Positions 26,514-38,592 of a DNA stretch of 64,000 nucleotides are shown here, one piece after another. The notes beneath the pieces were generated by a model. It had not been told where the DNA came from. It worked only from the letters and a program-made list of their open reading frames with translations, and ran no database searches. Source of the DNA: Hypoxylon rubiginosum (lineage: Eukaryota; Ascomycota; Sordariomycetes; Xylariales; Hypoxylaceae). The stretch spans positions 62,001-126,000 of the forward strand of contig CADCXA010000009.1 of assembly GCA_902806565.1 (NCBI GenBank). Reading direction: 5' to 3'. The position numbers were made by a program, and so were the translations under genes. Within the stretch, counting starts at the first letter, position 1; every line of letters begins with the position of its first letter.

Positions 26514-26769
26514 TCCGACCATAAGACATCTTCGCAGTCCGACCATAGAACGTCTTCGCAGTCCGACCATAAGACATCTTCGCAGTCCGACCATAAGACA
26601 TCTTCGCAGTCCGACCATAAGACATCTTCGCAGTCCGACCATAGAACGTCTTCGCAGTCCGACCATAGAACGTCTTCGCAGTCCGACCATAAGACATCTT
26701 CGCAGTCCGACCATAAGACATCTTCGCAGTCCGACCATAGAACGTCTTCGCAGTCCGACCATAGAACAT
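26514..26769 (+). repeat. 24-bp minisatellite, about 10.7 copies
   Basis: Head-to-tail 24-bp units begin tccgaccata and end cttcgcag, in two subtypes: A has aagacat and B has agaacgt in the middle. The order from left to right is A B A A A B B A A B B, with the last copy partial. Variation is almost wholly between the two subtypes, so the array expanded recently. The unit is a multiple of three and stays open in the plus frame shared with the zinc-finger ORF that begins at 26790, encoding SDH(K/R)TSSQ. All three minus frames are also open, so antisense ORFs here are artefacts of the repeat. Confidence 0.92.
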
Positions 26770-26789
26770 TCAGTGCATTTCCTGTCACT

Positions 26790-27329
26790 ATGTCGTCATC
26801 GCAGTCACAGTCGCAGTCGCAGTCGCAGTCGCAGTCGCAGCCGCAGTCGCAGCCGCAGCCGCAGCCGCAGCCGCAGATCGCAACCAACCTTCCTGCCGGG
26901 GTAAGTCAGTCGCTTAGTCCACTGATTCATCTGCTAACATCTCTCCTTCAGAACGGGCCGCGAATCGATCATCCGCGCGCGAGAGGATACGTCGATGTCG
27001 AAGGCAAGTTCCACTGCGTGTGTGGAGCTCGGCCATTCACGAATACTAAGAGGAGCATTACTTCCCACATCTCGAAGATGCACAGCACCACCTCAACCTA
27101 TGCGCTAAAGGATGCAACAGACCCTCGAGTCTGCGGCATCTGCGACCAGACCTGTGCGAGCTTCAACAGGTTTGCATATCACATCTTCCGGTCCCACGGG
27201 TTCCGAGGCAGCACCGCTGAGATCTGGGCTGATTGGAGAGAGACGAATCAAGGAGACGAGATCGACGTCCCTGCTCACCAGCTTCATCCCGACTTAATCC
27301 CTGCCGGCCGCACTAGGACAATCCGTTAG
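26790..27329 (+). CDS. Small zinc-finger protein with SQ/PQ-repeat N-terminus
   Basis: First ATG at 26790. Residues 4-29 are (SQ)n then (PQ)n, encoded by a cagtcg/cagccg simple repeat. A 51-nt segment at 26901-26951 has donor GTAAGT, branch TGCTAAC and acceptor TTCAG; it is in frame, so the protein is 162 aa if spliced or 179 aa if retained. Two metal-binding modules follow: CVCG with H-x4-H (HISKMH), and RVCGICDQTC with H-x4-H (HIFRSH). The spacing is C2H2-like but the first Cys pair is irregular (C-x-C). A nucleic-acid-binding role is possible but not shown. The frame remains open upstream through the whole 24-bp minisatellite to a TAG at 26511-26513, without another ATG, so a longer spliced product cannot be excluded. 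Confidence 0.65.
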   Translation: MSSSQSQSQSQSQSQSQPQSQPQPQPQPQIATNLPAGVSQSLSPLIHLLTSLLQNGPRIDHPRARGYVDVEGKFHCVCGARPFTNTKRSITSHISKMHSTTSTYALKDATDPRVCGICDQTCASFNRFAYHIFRSHGFRGSTAEIWADWRETNQGDEIDVPAHQLHPDLIPAGRTRTIR

Positions 27330-27550
27330 TAGTCTCTCGAGTTTAGGTCGAGTAGTGGAACGAGAGTATGGCGAGGTGAAAAGGGCAAGCATGGAAGAAT
27401 CCTAGGAGGACAGCCAACACGTCTTCTAATAAAAAGGATTTGATGATCGTGGCGTCGTTAATTTTGCGTGACAGTTTGCGTGTTCCAATCTCGTAGATCC
27501 AAACCTCCTCTTCATCCCCCTTCTGTAGTAGAGCATGGCTAGTAGGTGAC

Positions 27551-28450
27551 TCAAGCCCGAAAAACGCCATATCGCACCCGCCGAAGTGTTCCATCAGCAA
27601 TGCTATGTAGATTCATGCCTGGTTCCTCGATATCGTTTGCTTCGGTCCGCCACGAGGTCCCTGTTAGTCTGCCGACCTCTTCCCACAGGTTTTGCCAGCT
27701 TTCTGCGTTATGCAGGTACCTCTTGGATCCACCAGCCCCTTCTCTATCCCCAGGTGTCGTCGCCCCGACGTGACGCCCGAAGATCATGACATCGGCGTCA
27801 TCCGGATCGAGAAACCGCACCATGCGAATAGCTACGCGAACCTGATTCTCCCACGTGAAGAGGTGGAAGAAGCTGGTAGCGTGTATCACGCTCATCATTC
27901 CGTCGAGCGCTTTAAGGCTTTCATCGCCTTCGCCACCCTCCAGCATGTCTCCAGCTACGAACGCGGTCTTGAACTTGTTCCGGTCCATAAATAGATCGAA
28001 GCCCATATCCAGGAAGCGCGGCTCCAGGTCTGTGCCGTAGAGCCTCGAAGGATTGATTCCGTCAAAAGCAAGCTGCCGAATCACCTGTCCCACGCAGCAG
28101 CCTACGTCGAGAAAGTTCGATGGCGACCTTGGTGTCGTAAGCCGGTCCAGGGCAACACGATAGAGCGGATCCAAGGTAAATTTAAGGGAGAGGAAGCGGA
28201 AGTGGCCGATGCAGACATGTGGATAGATTTGCCATAGCCGCTCTCGCTGGTCTTATAGTAAGTCATTGCCATCGAGCAAGAGGAAGTCTGCCAGAGACAG
28301 GATCGCGACACTTACAATGCGATAGATATGCTCGTCGACGTCTTTGGCGCGAATCCCGCTATATTTCTCTAGCAACATCTTAATAGGCTCTATGTCTGGA
28401 GGGAGCTCCTCTATATAGACCTTCCCTCTCAGCAGATGGTCCAGAGACAT
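27551..28450 (-). CDS. Class I SAM-dependent methyltransferase, secondary-metabolite type
   Basis: Exons 28450-28316 and 28246-27551 with a 69-nt intron (GTAAGT ... ACCAG), phase 0, give 276 aa. The join yields DEHIYRI|RERLWQIYPHVCIGHFRFL, the conserved lead-in of fungal small-molecule methyltransferases. The SAM-binding motif I is FLDVGCCVGQ at residues 90-99, followed by an acidic residue region (YGTDLEPRF). The family includes enzymes that methylate polyketide or meroterpenoid acids; the substrate here is unknown. I chose the start MSLDHLL at 28450; the frame is open to another ATG at 28621, but the extra residues look like leader. The 3' end faces the zinc-finger gene 221 bp away. It may belong with the SDR, oxoamine synthase and MFS, although 4.7 kb separates it from the SDR. 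Confidence 0.85.
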
Positions 28451-31400
28451 GTTATAATATTGTTGTTTATTGTTCCTATCCGCTTCTCTAGCTGCCATAG
28501 AGCAGCGACTATACTGCCCAAGCCGAAGTAGTAACTTGTGCATTTTTATAGCAAGCGAGGAATATGTTGGAAGCAATGATGTAGACGTGATTTTTTCTAC
28601 CTTCCTCCAATTGTCCGGCATTGGGGCTACGATTTAACGAAGAAAGCCCCGTGATGGCCGGAAAGGGTAGACAAGTTCAATGAGGCCAATGGAGTTCAGC
28701 TTCTATGCTGTCGTCGACGTGGTTTTCAGGTGTTCGGTACCTAGGTAGGTAGGTATCTAATTAGTCAGGAGTGAGGAATCTCATAGATATTATATAAGAC
28801 ATTTCTCATACCAGTCTCGCCGGTTGAGGTAGCTTTCATGTACTTCACATGCATAGACCCAAAGGATAACTAAAGCGTGCAACCGAAGTTAGTCGGCATC
28901 CAAGCGAGCCAATCGAACATTAAAAGTACCTACTTAGGTAGGCTAAAGAGTAGCGTGGCTTGTACGACTTCCAATAAGACGAGCCAGCCTCTAGGGCCTA
29001 GGGATGGCATTATTCTCCCATTCGAGGTAAGGTCGTAATCCTCCAGTAAAGGGAGATATTGCTCTTCTTACCTTAGATATGACCCCTCTCCCTCCTCAAA
29101 ACTGTGAGACAGGCCAGTGTCTCGCTTGACGCGTAAGATTTGCTCTATCTTTTAGTAGACGTCCGATCAGAAACGAAAGATACTGTCTAGAGGTCGGGCG
29201 CTTCGTCCTGTATTGCGCATCATTCGACCCGGCGAGGCTAGTCGGCTCTGTAGAGTCGATGGTTAAGAGGAATAGGACTAGCTGAATGTGGAACGGACAG
29301 TCGGATTACAGATGGAAGAAGGATTGGACGAATTTCTGCGATGCGACAAGCTTCCCTTTCACCTGCAGGGAAACATTTCCTCGTCAGATAGGTAGACGAT
29401 GGGTGAAATAATTTGAGGGCAAACGAAACGTCACATTTTCCCGTCCAAGTTCCTTATTCGAAACTTGATATATAGGTAGGTACCTGTAGGTAAGTAGGGG
29501 TATTTATTAGAAATCAAAGACGACGTCGTATTGACCTTTATATGTCAATCCGATTCCCCCCATCGAAAGAAATCTGACACTATCGATACCCGAACCTGAA
29601 CCTAGTAAAGTCAGACGAAACAGGGTCCTGTAATTAACTCCGATAAAACCAAAGAAACCTTAGCCCCATTTGGTCGCAGAGCACGACACGGTCTGCACGG
29701 TCTGCACGGTGTCACAGCGCCGCTCCTCTGCCCCTGTCAGAGCCCTAGCGCCGCTACTGAGAGCGTTCTGGTCAGTCTGGTCAGTCTGGTTCGACCCCTT
29801 GACCCCAGATGGCCAAGTCCTTCATTCGGCTGCTTTTAAGCTATGTACCTAAGTTGCTCTGCTCTTCTTCTCCCATCCGCACGATTCATTACGATTGAGT
29901 TCATACTTTGAATGAAAGCTACCAAGTCCGATCCAACCGGCCATAAGAGACAATGCGATCTGTCACCTGTCCATTCAACAGCCCTCGACCTCTGCTCTAG
30001 CTACCCCACGACTAAAACCGAGCCGCCACTCGCAGCGCTGAAACCGATATTCGTGGCCTGCTTCCCGTATATAGCGCCCTAGAGATTCATGTTTGCGTAA
30101 CCGTGTCCGACGCCGGCCATGCCGTACGTGTGCGTGGACGGCATCGTGGTCTATTCTAGCATGCCTGCTTGATTGCAATATGAGCTTGTCGTGCTGAGCA
30201 ACTGCTGCTGGTTATAATCCGAATCTGCGGCACGGTCTGCATCCACACAAGCCGCCTCTGCACCGAGTATTCAAGGAGTGGCTGTAGACCTGGCCGTGAC
30301 CCTCGCTACATTCTTTGAACATGTTTCGCATACGCGGGCTGTCATGCTCTACAGCTCGCACATCGTGCTTGTCTCGAGGATGGTGTTTTTTTAGGTGCAT
30401 TTGAGAAGCTAGGAGGCTTTGCTGCGCGAATTAGTAATAACACTCCTGCCAAATCGTGCAGTCAATGCATCCCGTACCAATGCTTATTCTGCACGTCCTG
30501 CTCGCGGGGGCACGTCGGTATAGATGCATATACCGGGGCAAACTTATCAAACGATGTCGGGTCGCGGGTGAAGTACGTTTCAAGGAGCCGCTGTACGAAT
30601 TGCCTAGCGGCGTCGACGTTGGCGGGGGTAGAATAGACAAGTTTAAGGGAGGCCGTCTATTCGAGCCAGAAAGGAGAAATTCTAATCTTGTAGCCGGGAG
30701 GCCGTAGAAGGATCGGGGGAGGCCGAGGACCCGGATCTTGAGAAGCTGGTCCATTGAGGGGCGACGGGTATCTCCGGCTCGGGTATCCCGCCGAAAAAGG
30801 GGCATCGGTCAGTCTAGGGCTCTCCGGGGCGGGAGCGGTGGTGGATTGTGCGATCCATAGTAAGACATATCATCGGCCTTCTTTATCATTGACACCTACC
30901 TAGGTACATAGGTAACCAGAAAGCCTTGCTAGTCGCTTTGGTGGGATATTAGTCGTTTGGTTCATCCGAAGAACACTTTCCAAGGTTTGTGTTAGACAAC
31001 TGCGTAAGCTCACCGTGTCGTAGCTCACTGTCTCATCATCAATGTCCCTACATACCTAGGAAGGTAGCAAACGAATGGCAAAGAATGCCATCTTTACAGT
31101 CAGTGAGCACGAGGCATATTTTATTGATCTAGCATCGTTATAAGTTGCAATGGTTTCAGCTCGACCTGTACTAAACTAAAGTCCACAGGAGCCCCTTTAA
31201 GACTATCGGCTTGGCGTAAGTAGTCGGTCTATTTTGGAGACTTGCACAGTAGAAGGGTCGTTGCAAAGCCACCCTCTAATTGACGTATCGTGACCTATGG
31301 CGCAAGTCTATGGGTAGATGGTAGATCTATCTATCGCCTTCGGCCAGATCCTTCGAGGTTAAATGTCGGACTGCGGGAGGAGTGTTGAGTGGCAATATAG

Positions 31401-34267
31401 ATTCCAGGGAAGACTTGGTTTCCGTGACTTCGTAACGTGCCTACAGATTGAATTGCGGCTGCAAGATCTCGAAATTTCAAAGTCGAGAAACTCGCTACAA
31501 GCGGCTAATAAATAGGCACCTAGGTAGGCTTCAGGATGTAACCGTCCATCCGGAATGAGTTACCGTCATGATCAATGCGTAACTCCGCGTTTGGCCCGCC
31601 GATAACATTACTCACCAGCCCGTGGCCGTGGCCGTCGTCGCAAATAACTATTTCAAGTCAACAAGAAGATTACTTGGTACCTCAGTAAGCTATTAATTTA
31701 TGACTGAACATAGTGCCGCTTGGAGTTGGTCCTAATATGGACCTGATCCTCAATATCGTATCGCCATAGGATTCAAGCAGATGCAAGGCTTGCAATGCGA
31801 TTGCTACCCTCTAAAGCGTCGAAGTTGGCATGACTTCGTCCCCGTTCCCCGACAGCATCATCGAGATGTTAGCCAGATGTGAAAGGGCGGCGAGTGCTTG
31901 ATTGGCGGAACGATTCTGCACGCAGGCATGGACTAAAACGAGGGGTTCTTCGACGGTACAAGCCTCAAGCACTAAATATGGCCTCGGGGACATACACCGG
32001 AGACGAGCGACAGCAGAGCATGGCGGGGCAGCGTCGGGGACTCGTTACGACCTTGATGTCTTAGCCAATTCGCCTCCTGTTTCTATGGAATACAGAATAA
32101 GATACGAAGGATCATGATGGCTGCTGACACAAGCTACACGCGCAGACGAAATGCCTGACCCGCCTCTGCCAAAAAAGGAATAGGGGCGCTTTTACGATGT
32201 CGTCAAGCCTTTTATTCTAAATTCTAAAATATATATAGTTATAAATATCTACTTGGGTATGGTTGATTGACACAACTTCAATAATGAAGTGCACATGCAA
32301 CTCGATGAACTACGTACGTACTATTAGTAACAACCGTCTAATTTAGCAGCGTCGCGCTTGAACGACGTCGGGCTCTCCCCTTGTGTGAACTACGAGGATA
32401 GGGGTAGCTATCTATTCGTAAACAGTCCACTAGACACCCAAGATTCCTCGCCGTATTGCTCCCACAGGCTAGGCGCGTACTCCTTGATGTCGGGGATTTG
32501 ATAGTACGGAATGGTATGTTTAGGAATGGGAAATATGTAAGGCGAGGGAGGAAACAATAAGACAAAACAAGCTCAGCATAGCAAGTATTTCCCTTCTGTC
32601 TTCTATCCTCTCCCTTCTGCCTAATATCTTGATCCGCGATATACTGTGCGCGTGAGCATCGAGAATCCAGCCGTTCGAGCGTAAGAAGGAATAAGAAAGA
32701 GATGATACATGTAGGTGCTACGCTACTTATGGAATTCAGGATCACCTGAACTGCCCAGGAACGGGAACCAAGCAGCTAAGGTGGTACTTTGTGAATGGCT
32801 CCCAAGTTATTGTGTACATCCATTCATAGGTATCGCCCGTACGGTGTACCTAGAGGTATTCTCTAGCTTACATATATCTATCTCATATCCTACCTGCCAG
32901 CTGCCTACATGCATCCCTACATTAGCTGATTAGCCATAGGTATTCTGGGCTGAGATACTGGGGAATAGAAGAATGCTGGACAACATTGACGCACTTGTCA
33001 GATCGAGTTGGAGCGAGTCATGTCCCTTGGTTAAGGCGTTACGTGACCAATAAACAAGCCGGAGATGCATATGCAATGCCGCGTATGGAAAACTCGAGGT
33101 GCAGTTCCGTATTCTCCTTTGTTTAAGATGGAGAGGCTCCAGTTCGTGGGTGGCGCTGCAGTTCGGGTATCTCCTTAGTAGGGGATACCTGTGTTTTTTT
33201 TTGCACTGAAATCACTTTCTTCCATTTCGTACCGTGATTGAAACGTGTTTCTAGCTCCGTAAAAGGGAGTCATGTAATCAAGCGCTAGAAAATACGTGTG
33301 CTCTCCGCCTAAAAACAGTTACTAGTAAGCGTGGCTGGCGTGCAAGCCTGGAGCACGTAACACAAGCGGACACTGGGTCACCAAGTTACTGGGTTACTGA
33401 GTTACTGGGGGACACTGTGCCTCGGACTAGCAGAACCTTTAGAACAGATTACTGCATGTGGGTACAGATTTGGTACCTTTAGGTTAGGTACGTTCTAAGG
33501 TTCCAAGGTTGAGATGGACGCGTCTGGCAAGACCTGGTGCCTATATGTACCTAACCTGGTAGCCCTAGCCCGTGCCCGCATAATGTCTAGCGTGCCGCGG
33601 CGAGGTTGGAAGAGTCCCTTATGTACCAAAAAGGAATCACCACTGCCCACCTGCACTTGCAAACTTACGCACTTACGCACTAACTAATCTACCTAGGTAC
33701 ATGCCTTACTGTCCACTGTCCACTGTCCACCGCCCCCGTAAAGTCCACCCAGTCAGCCAGTCAGCCAGTGTTTAGTGGTCCCCAGTCCAGCCTTCCAGCC
33801 TTAGTCCGACGCCTCCCCTCCTTGAATCCTGTCACTGTCAAACTCTTGACCGTTGCCCTCTGCCGTTTGTAAATCTTGGAACCAAACTCAATCAACTTTC
33901 AATCAAACACGACCCGAAAAAAAAAACCCAAGTCAAACTTTTCTCGTCGAATACGTGAGCCTCGCTCTCCAGGCTACGTCTTGTGGTACTGCAAGGTACA
34001 ATACCCAAGATCGACCTCGACGACTTGTAGAGCCTTTTACTCGGTCCACGGCAATTTAGGTGCACGTTCCTGGTTTTTTCATCCCTTCCCTTGCACTCCT
34101 TTTAGGTACTCAAGCATCCGGTCTTGACTTCGACGTGTATATCGACTGTCCACCCGACCTCGCCTTGTCTTAAATTCCGCCGCGGTGTCTCCTTTTAAAC
34201 GACTTGTCCAAAGAATCCTCGACTCGACGTACATGCGTTTCTTTGCCCGATAGACAGAAAAATAAAA
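28451..34267. other. 5.8-kb gene-poor region
   Basis: No gene can be supported. The longest ORF (30431-30805, minus, 124 aa) has no domain; its MDQLLKIRV segment resembles a leader at about 44,535 (see findings). Short direct repeats occur at 29,690-29,715 (ggtctgcac), 29,770-29,790 (tctggtcag), 33,385-33,415 (gttactgg) and 33,710-33,735 (tgtccac). CCTAGG-type motifs occur near 28,740, 30,898, 31,052, 31,520 and 33,692. The last few hundred bases must include the promoter and 5' leader of the F-box/WD40 gene; they have C-rich and A-rich runs but no clear TATA box. Confidence 0.55.
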
Positions 34268-37200
34268 ATGAGGATATCGACGCCATCGACGGACGAGAGG
34301 GTCGAGTCTGGACGACCTCGGTCCAGCCAGACCACCGTTTCGGTAAACTTCGAAGAGGCCGATGCTCTGTCGACTCCGCGCCTCAAGTTCCAGGTGCAAG
34401 AGTGTGTCGAGACTAAGACTATAACCACCACTACTACCACCAAACGATCTTATCCGCCTATTTTCGTGAGAGAGTCGCGTCCGCTTTCGTCCCTCGACTC
34501 GAAGGAGTATCCCCTTGCCCAGAAACCCACACCGCCCGAATTAGCTCACTTCACCTTCAATGCTACCAAGTACGGCGGCGTATCTTGGCCTGTCGACGAC
34601 GATACCGAGAATGAGAATATGCAAGATGTAGGGCTTTTCCCCTCCGTTTCCGTTCGCCCGCTCTCTCTTGTCTAACTTGCAGTGCCCTAGTCTCAGGAAC
34701 CCATTGCCGACGAGTCCACCCACGAGAGCATGACAGAGCCGGTTTTAGACACCTCCCATTCCCAAGCCGGTCGGCGTTTGTCCAAGTCCCATCTGCAACC
34801 GTCTTCGCGCAGGGCTCAGAGGGCAGCATCGAGGCCTTCGTCCCCTGTAGTTGGTAGTTCCGTCAGGAAGAGTTCGCAAAAGCCGCCCACTCGGTCTATC
34901 GCCCCGAACCTCTGCAGCGCCGTATCAGACAAGCTTCGCCTTGCACTAACCCACAGCTCTCGAAAAGACGCCGTCAGTGGTACGTCCAGGACCGCAGGTG
35001 GCTTTCCTGTCACCCCGGACGTATCGGAACCGGCTCCCGTCAGTGCAAACGTGAACCGACCTCCCAGATTACGCCATACGCCCCTCGACTCTTTCGAGAC
35101 CCCGGAGTCTAATAATACTAGTCAATCACAGTCTTTCTTCAATCTATCGAGCCCTTCTGGTAGCGATTCGCATACCGTCTTCAGTAGTAATGTGGCTACT
35201 CCCCCCATTACTGATGCCGACACAGATGCCGAGTTGTTCGCCGATGTCGACGCCGACGAGTCCCTTCAGCAATCTATCCGCGCCCTGCAGCATCCGCGCC
35301 CCGTCAACGCCATCGCCGCCCAGGATGCCAGCTTACCCAGTCCCCGCCTGTCACCGACGCTCCAGGCCACCAAGTTCCATGGACTCGACCAAGACGAAGG
35401 AGATAATGCCGTCGACGAAGAGGTTTCGCTTGTTTTCCACGACGACAGCCAGAACACGTTGGATTACGAATCCGGTCCTTCTTCTGCCGTTACGGAGCCC
35501 CAGTCCATGGCCGTCCGGCGCTTCGGGAATGGTTCGCAGTCCTCGCAACCGACGATACTAGACACGCGCTCAATGCTCGAGACCTTCGACGCCATGCCCA
35601 CCGAGATGAAGTCGTTCATGATGTACCAGTTCCTCCGCAGGTGTTCTAGGAAGACTCTTCACGTCGTTGCCGACGTAGTCAACCCGGCCCTCAAGTGTGA
35701 CATCTTGAAAGACCTACCTCTCGAGCTGACTCTACACATCCTTTCTTACCTAGACCACCGCGACCTCTGCCGCGCGGCGCAAGTTTCCAAGTATTGGCGA
35801 AGCATCGTCGACAGCAACGAGACCGGCTGGAAGGAGCTCTTCGACCATGACGGCTTTGCCCTCGCCCCCGGCGAGCTCGACAGGGCTGTCAGAGAAGGCT
35901 GGGGGTGGCAAGACCCGGTGGGTCCTGAAGGCTGCGAGCGCGACTTCAGCACGCAGGCTCGACTGTCATCGACGGAGACGGAGCTTATGCGCTCTTCCAA
36001 ACCTAATCCGTCCCCGCAGAAGTTGCGCGCCTCGAAGCGTAAAAGAGGTCTGAATGGCAATAGCTCCGGCCAGAACAAACGCCAGGCGAGCGGCCAGGAG
36101 GCGTCCAAGGAAGAAAAGACGTACTCTGGAGAGATGGTTCATAAATCCGAGGGGCCCATGTCTGCCGCCAACGCCGCGGCCATCGCCGTGCCTAACCCGC
36201 ATATCGGTCTTCCGAGTCTCAGGAAGCTTCACCTTTTCAAGTCGCTCTACCGTCGCCATTACATGATTCGCAAGAGCTGGACAAGCGGCAAGGTCAAGCC
36301 CAGCCATGTTGCCTTTGCAGCCCATCCCCGCCATGTTATCACCTGCCTGCAGTTCGACGAAGACAAAATCATTACCGGGAGCGACGATATGCTCATCCAC
36401 GTTTACGATACCAAGACAGGCAAGCTCCGCCGCCGCCTAGAGGGCCATGAAGGTGGAGTATGGGCCCTACAATACGAAGGCAACGTTCTTGTGTCCGGCT
36501 CGACGGATCGTTCCGTTCGCGTGTGGGATATTGAGAAAGGTCTGTGCACTCAGGTTTTCTACGGTCACACTAGTACTGTGCGATGTCTACAGATCTTGAT
36601 GCCGACCGACACTGGCAAGGTCGAAAACGGGCAGGCAGTCATGATGCCGCCGAAACCGTTAATCATCACCGGATCTCGCGATAGCCACCTGCGGGTGTGG
36701 CGCCTCCCAGAAACTACGGCCAGGAGGTACATTCAGACTGGGCCGCCGGCCAACGACGCCGATTGCCCCTACTTCATTCGCACGCTCCAGGGTCATAACC
36801 ATTCGGTCCGAGCCATCGCCGCGCATGCAGACACGCTTGTCAGTGGAAGCTACGACAACACGGTCCGTGTATGGCGCATCAGCACGGGCGAGACGGTGCA
36901 CGTCCTACAAGGGCATACGCAAAAGGTGTACAGCGTCGTGCTAGACGTTGCCCGTAACCGATGTATTTCGGGCAGCATGGATAGCTTCGTCAAGATTTGG
37001 GATCTGGAGACCGGCTCTTGCATACACACTCTCGAAGGTCACTCGTTGCTCGTCGGCTTGCTCGACCTTCGTGACGAACGGCTGGTTTCAGCCGCAGCCG
37101 ACAGCACCCTCCGTATCTGGGACCCGGAGAGCGGGCGATGCCAGGCGACCTTGACGGCCCACACGGGGGCCATTACTTGCTTCCAGCACGATGGGCGGAA

Positions 37201-37531
37201 AGTTATTAGTGGTAGTGACCGAACCCTGAAGATGTGGGACATCCGTACCGGCGAGTGCATTCAAGACCTATTGACGGACCTTAGTGGGGTCTGGCAGGTC
37301 AGGTTTGACGAACGCCGGTGCGTAGCGGCCGTCCAGCGAGACAACTTGACTTATGTTGAGGTAAGCTAGATCCCCAACGTTATGGGACGCCTAATGACGA
37401 GTTGATGATTAACCCGATGACAGATTCTTGACTTTGGCGCAGTCCGCGACGGCAAATCACCCGAGGACCTTGGCAAGCGTATTCTACTTAACGGGCCTGA
37501 AGTCCAGCGAATTATCGACGAAGACAACTGA
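34268..37531 (+). CDS. cdc4: Cdc4-like F-box/WD40 protein (SCF substrate adaptor)
   Basis: Substrate receptor of an SCF ubiquitin ligase, 1043 aa. Exons 34268-34627, 34697-37360 and 37424-37531; introns are 69 nt (donor GTAGGG, acceptor CTCAG) and 63 nt (GTAAGC/ACAG), both phase 0. Order: a long low-complexity N-terminus; a dimerisation (D) domain EMKSFMMYQFLRRCSRKTLH near residue 420; an F-box LPLELTLHILSYLDHRDLC near residue 459; a basic linker with KRKRG; then eight WD40 blades from about residue 660, with repeated VWD/IWD endings. The D-domain/F-box/8-blade order is that of Cdc4, Pop1 and Fbw7, which recognise phosphodegrons. The last exon (ILDFGAVRDG...) is needed for the normal C-terminus; the long exon alone stops inside the intron. 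Likely nuclear and constitutively expressed. Confidence 0.9.
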
Positions 37532-38592
37532 TGACTCGGTCCTACCCTAGACACTTGCTTATATTCATAATCGAATCGTAAAGCAGCCCTAAAGAGATTC
37601 TAGGACTTAATGCTACATGTTCGGTTTACTACTACATGTTAGGGGGCACTGAATATACGACCACGTGCTCCCATATGAGAGACTACAGCACCAAGTACAG
37701 CCACTTGCCCAATTTTCTTTACGCGTACGAAGCGGTCCATCTGTTGTCGAGACTGGGTTTCGACGCAGCGCATATGGACTGACAGCTTGTTTATTAGGGA
37801 AGGAAGCTTTTTTGAGTCATGTTAACGCTATACTGGCTGGTGGCGATCACAGTGGTTACGGACCATTCCGATGGTAGAACATCTGGTTATCTGTCGACGA
37901 AAGCAGATGAAGGCACTGAATGAGCTCGAGGACTAGACCAAGCACGCTAAGACAGGTGCAGCTACGAAACTGCTTGTCGGAACATTGCAGGGAGGGAAGT
38001 GCTCGGGTTACGTACCTACACGAGCACGCATCGCACATAGGCCCAGGGTGTACGTCAGTGAGTAGGGAGTTTTATGTGAGCAGCATAGCATAGGGCATAG
38101 TGGCGTTAGATTTATTCCGGAAGCATAGCATCGGGCGTAATGGAGTCCGTTGGAAGAATTAGAGCAGCAGCACATCCATGAAATGAAATGAATTATACAC
38201 ATGAGGCGAAATGTAGGTATGAGCTGGAGTATGTCGTACCAGAACCGATACTGAATTGCTACGTGATATGAGATATGTTCCCAGTGTATATGGTAGGTCA
38301 GGTACCTAGCAGCCTAGGTACAGCGTATGAAATGCCTCTACAGTGTCGGAGTGTTGCGTCACACCCGCACCCGGGCAACCAGCCTTACGGGTACCTGCAT
38401 ATGCATACCTAGGTAGGCACCTTATTACATCTTCACCCACCTAAGGTAAAAGCATGGACCATCGCGTCGACTTTACCACAACCACTACAAACTCTTTTTT
38501 ACTACACTCGTACTCAAAACGTGCCCAATTCAAACGGACCAAGTCAACTCGATTTGATTGAAAACCAGCCCGAACGGCTAAGAATATGTACC
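37532..38592. other. Intergenic between Cdc4-like and RecQ genes
   Basis: 1.06 kb. It holds the 3' flank of the F-box gene and the promoter of the helicase. An imperfect repeat built on gcatagca(t) occurs at 38,080-38,145, and CCTAGG motifs occur near 38,300 and 38,407. No RNA gene is seen. Confidence 0.5.

Noticed and set aside
26468..26887. Antisense ORF of 139 aa made of VLWSDCED repeats and Cys/Asp runs
   Set aside because: All three minus frames of the 24-bp repeat are open because the unit is a multiple of three without stops; the ORF is a repeat artefact and has no homologous-looking domain.
28451..28621. N-terminal extension of the methyltransferase from an in-frame ATG at 28621
   Set aside because: The extra 57 residues are unlike the family and look like translated leader; the ATG at 28450 matches the usual start of homologues better, although this is not proven.
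30431..30805. 124-aa minus-strand ORF as a gene
   Set aside because: No domain, no convincing start context, opposite-frame ORF of similar length, and no splice continuation.
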